Positions 53,402 through 53,858 of a stretch of 53,858 nucleotides of DNA are shown one piece after another (the first letter of the stretch is position 1; every line of letters begins with the position of its first letter). The position numbers and the translations under genes are program-made. The notes under the pieces are model-generated. The model worked only from the letters and a program-made list of their open reading frames with translations. It had not been told where the DNA came from and searched no databases. Source of the stretch: Lachnospiraceae bacterium (lineage in GTDB: Bacteria; Bacillota; Clostridia; Lachnospirales; Lachnospiraceae); assembly GCA_910575075.1 (NCBI GenBank), contig CAJTCY010000003.1, positions 22,594-76,451 of the forward strand, read 5' to 3'.

Positions 53402-53858
53402 AGTCTTACGTCCTCTCCATATAGTCAAGTGTTTTTTTCAATAAATTCAATACTTTTTGATACCTGTTAATGAATGATGCTGAGGTTATGGAGTGATCTT
53501 TACCTCATACAGGGCAGATATATAGTGTTTGTGGGCACTCCAAATAAAACGTCATCACTTCCCGTTCTAAATGGCCTCGATGTGTACCCTTCCCTATATG
53601 GCAGCTCACCTCTCATGTCCAACAGGATCATCCCCCTTCCGGAGGGTCCTCACTTCCTTCGTTCTGCCTGTCCATAACCAGAGTGCCGGCTTAGCTTTCT
53701 ATCAGGGTCTTGCCCTCTGGAGATAATTCCTGCCAGCTACCAGCTCATTCTTTGTACTTTCATTACTGTTCCATACACTTTTGCTCTATTGCAGCACCTT
53801 TCGGCGGACGCTTCCTGCAACATCTTCAGTTATGTTTGGGAAACCTATGCAGCTTTCG
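53402..53858. other. Gene-free, structured, higher-GC segment at the window end
   Basis: No convincing reading frame. After about 53490 the composition differs from the neighbours: short GC-rich hairpins appear, such as CCCTTCCGGAGGG near 53634 and CCAGAG/CTCTGG arms around 53679-53720. Read on the minus strand, blocks like GCCGAAAGG, GAACAGTAATGAAAG and GAATGAGCTGGTAGCTGG look like a structured RNA. They are faintly reminiscent of the 5' part of a group II intron, but no domain V or reverse transcriptase is visible. The element continues beyond the window. Confidence 0.3.

Noticed and set aside
53474-53677. A 67-codon frame in the last segment
   Set aside because: It has no ribosome site and no recognisable pattern, and it crosses several strong hairpins.

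Overview
The window looks like a chromosomal segment of a low-to-moderate G+C Bacillota, most probably a Lachnospiraceae-type gut clostridium. The evidence is a class III fructose-bisphosphatase, an ileS T-box leader, KxYYF-type cell-wall repeats, DUF6809/DUF6179/DUF6323 proteins of the kind seen in that family, AGGAGG-type ribosome binding sites and TTGACA/TATAAT promoters. No rRNA, tRNA, phage structural gene, integrase or CRISPR array was seen.

Positions 1-22,730 are mostly housekeeping and cell surface. A LacI-type regulator on + is preceded by a perfect 24-bp palindrome. A long run on - follows: fructose-bisphosphatase, a secreted polysaccharide deacetylase with wall-binding-like repeats, a TPR lipoprotein, an EamA transporter, glycogen phosphorylase and isoleucyl-tRNA synthetase behind an ATC-specifier T-box. 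Just upstream of the ileS promoter sits a 196-bp MITE-like element with an exact 8-bp target duplication. Next come a 1678-aa BspA-like surface protein, a DUF4190 protein, a VanZ protein and, on +, the GTPase typA.

Positions 22,860-30,610 are accessory. A ribbon-helix-helix gene and a small XRE-like gene occur twice in tandem with two small unknown genes. DUF6179, DUF6323 and a membrane MutS-like ATPase follow. An Lsa-type ABC-F ribosomal-protection gene has a leader encoding a 7-residue peptide overlapped by alternative hairpins, which suggests ribosome-mediated attenuation.

Positions 30,600-53,860 read like a defence and signalling island. The centrepiece is a translationally coupled pair: a SIR2-domain protein and a STAND-like P-loop ATPase with an almost perfectly repeated TPR array, a probable two-gene anti-phage system. 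Then come a RelE-type toxin-antitoxin pair and an agr-like quorum-sensing locus. In that locus agrB-agrD converges on a regulator-agrA-agrC run, and AgrD carries Ser where the ring-forming Cys is expected. A divergent PurM-like enzyme, a DinB-like protein and a HAD hydrolase follow, with a second 200-bp MITE-like element, then a lantibiotic-type ABC exporter, an antitoxin with a truncated toxin, a 1541-aa NACHT ATPase with a probable beta-propeller, an iron-sulfur aldo/keto reductase and a DUF2130 coiled-coil protein.

All calls come from reading sequence and motifs. No database search, alignment or folding program was run.
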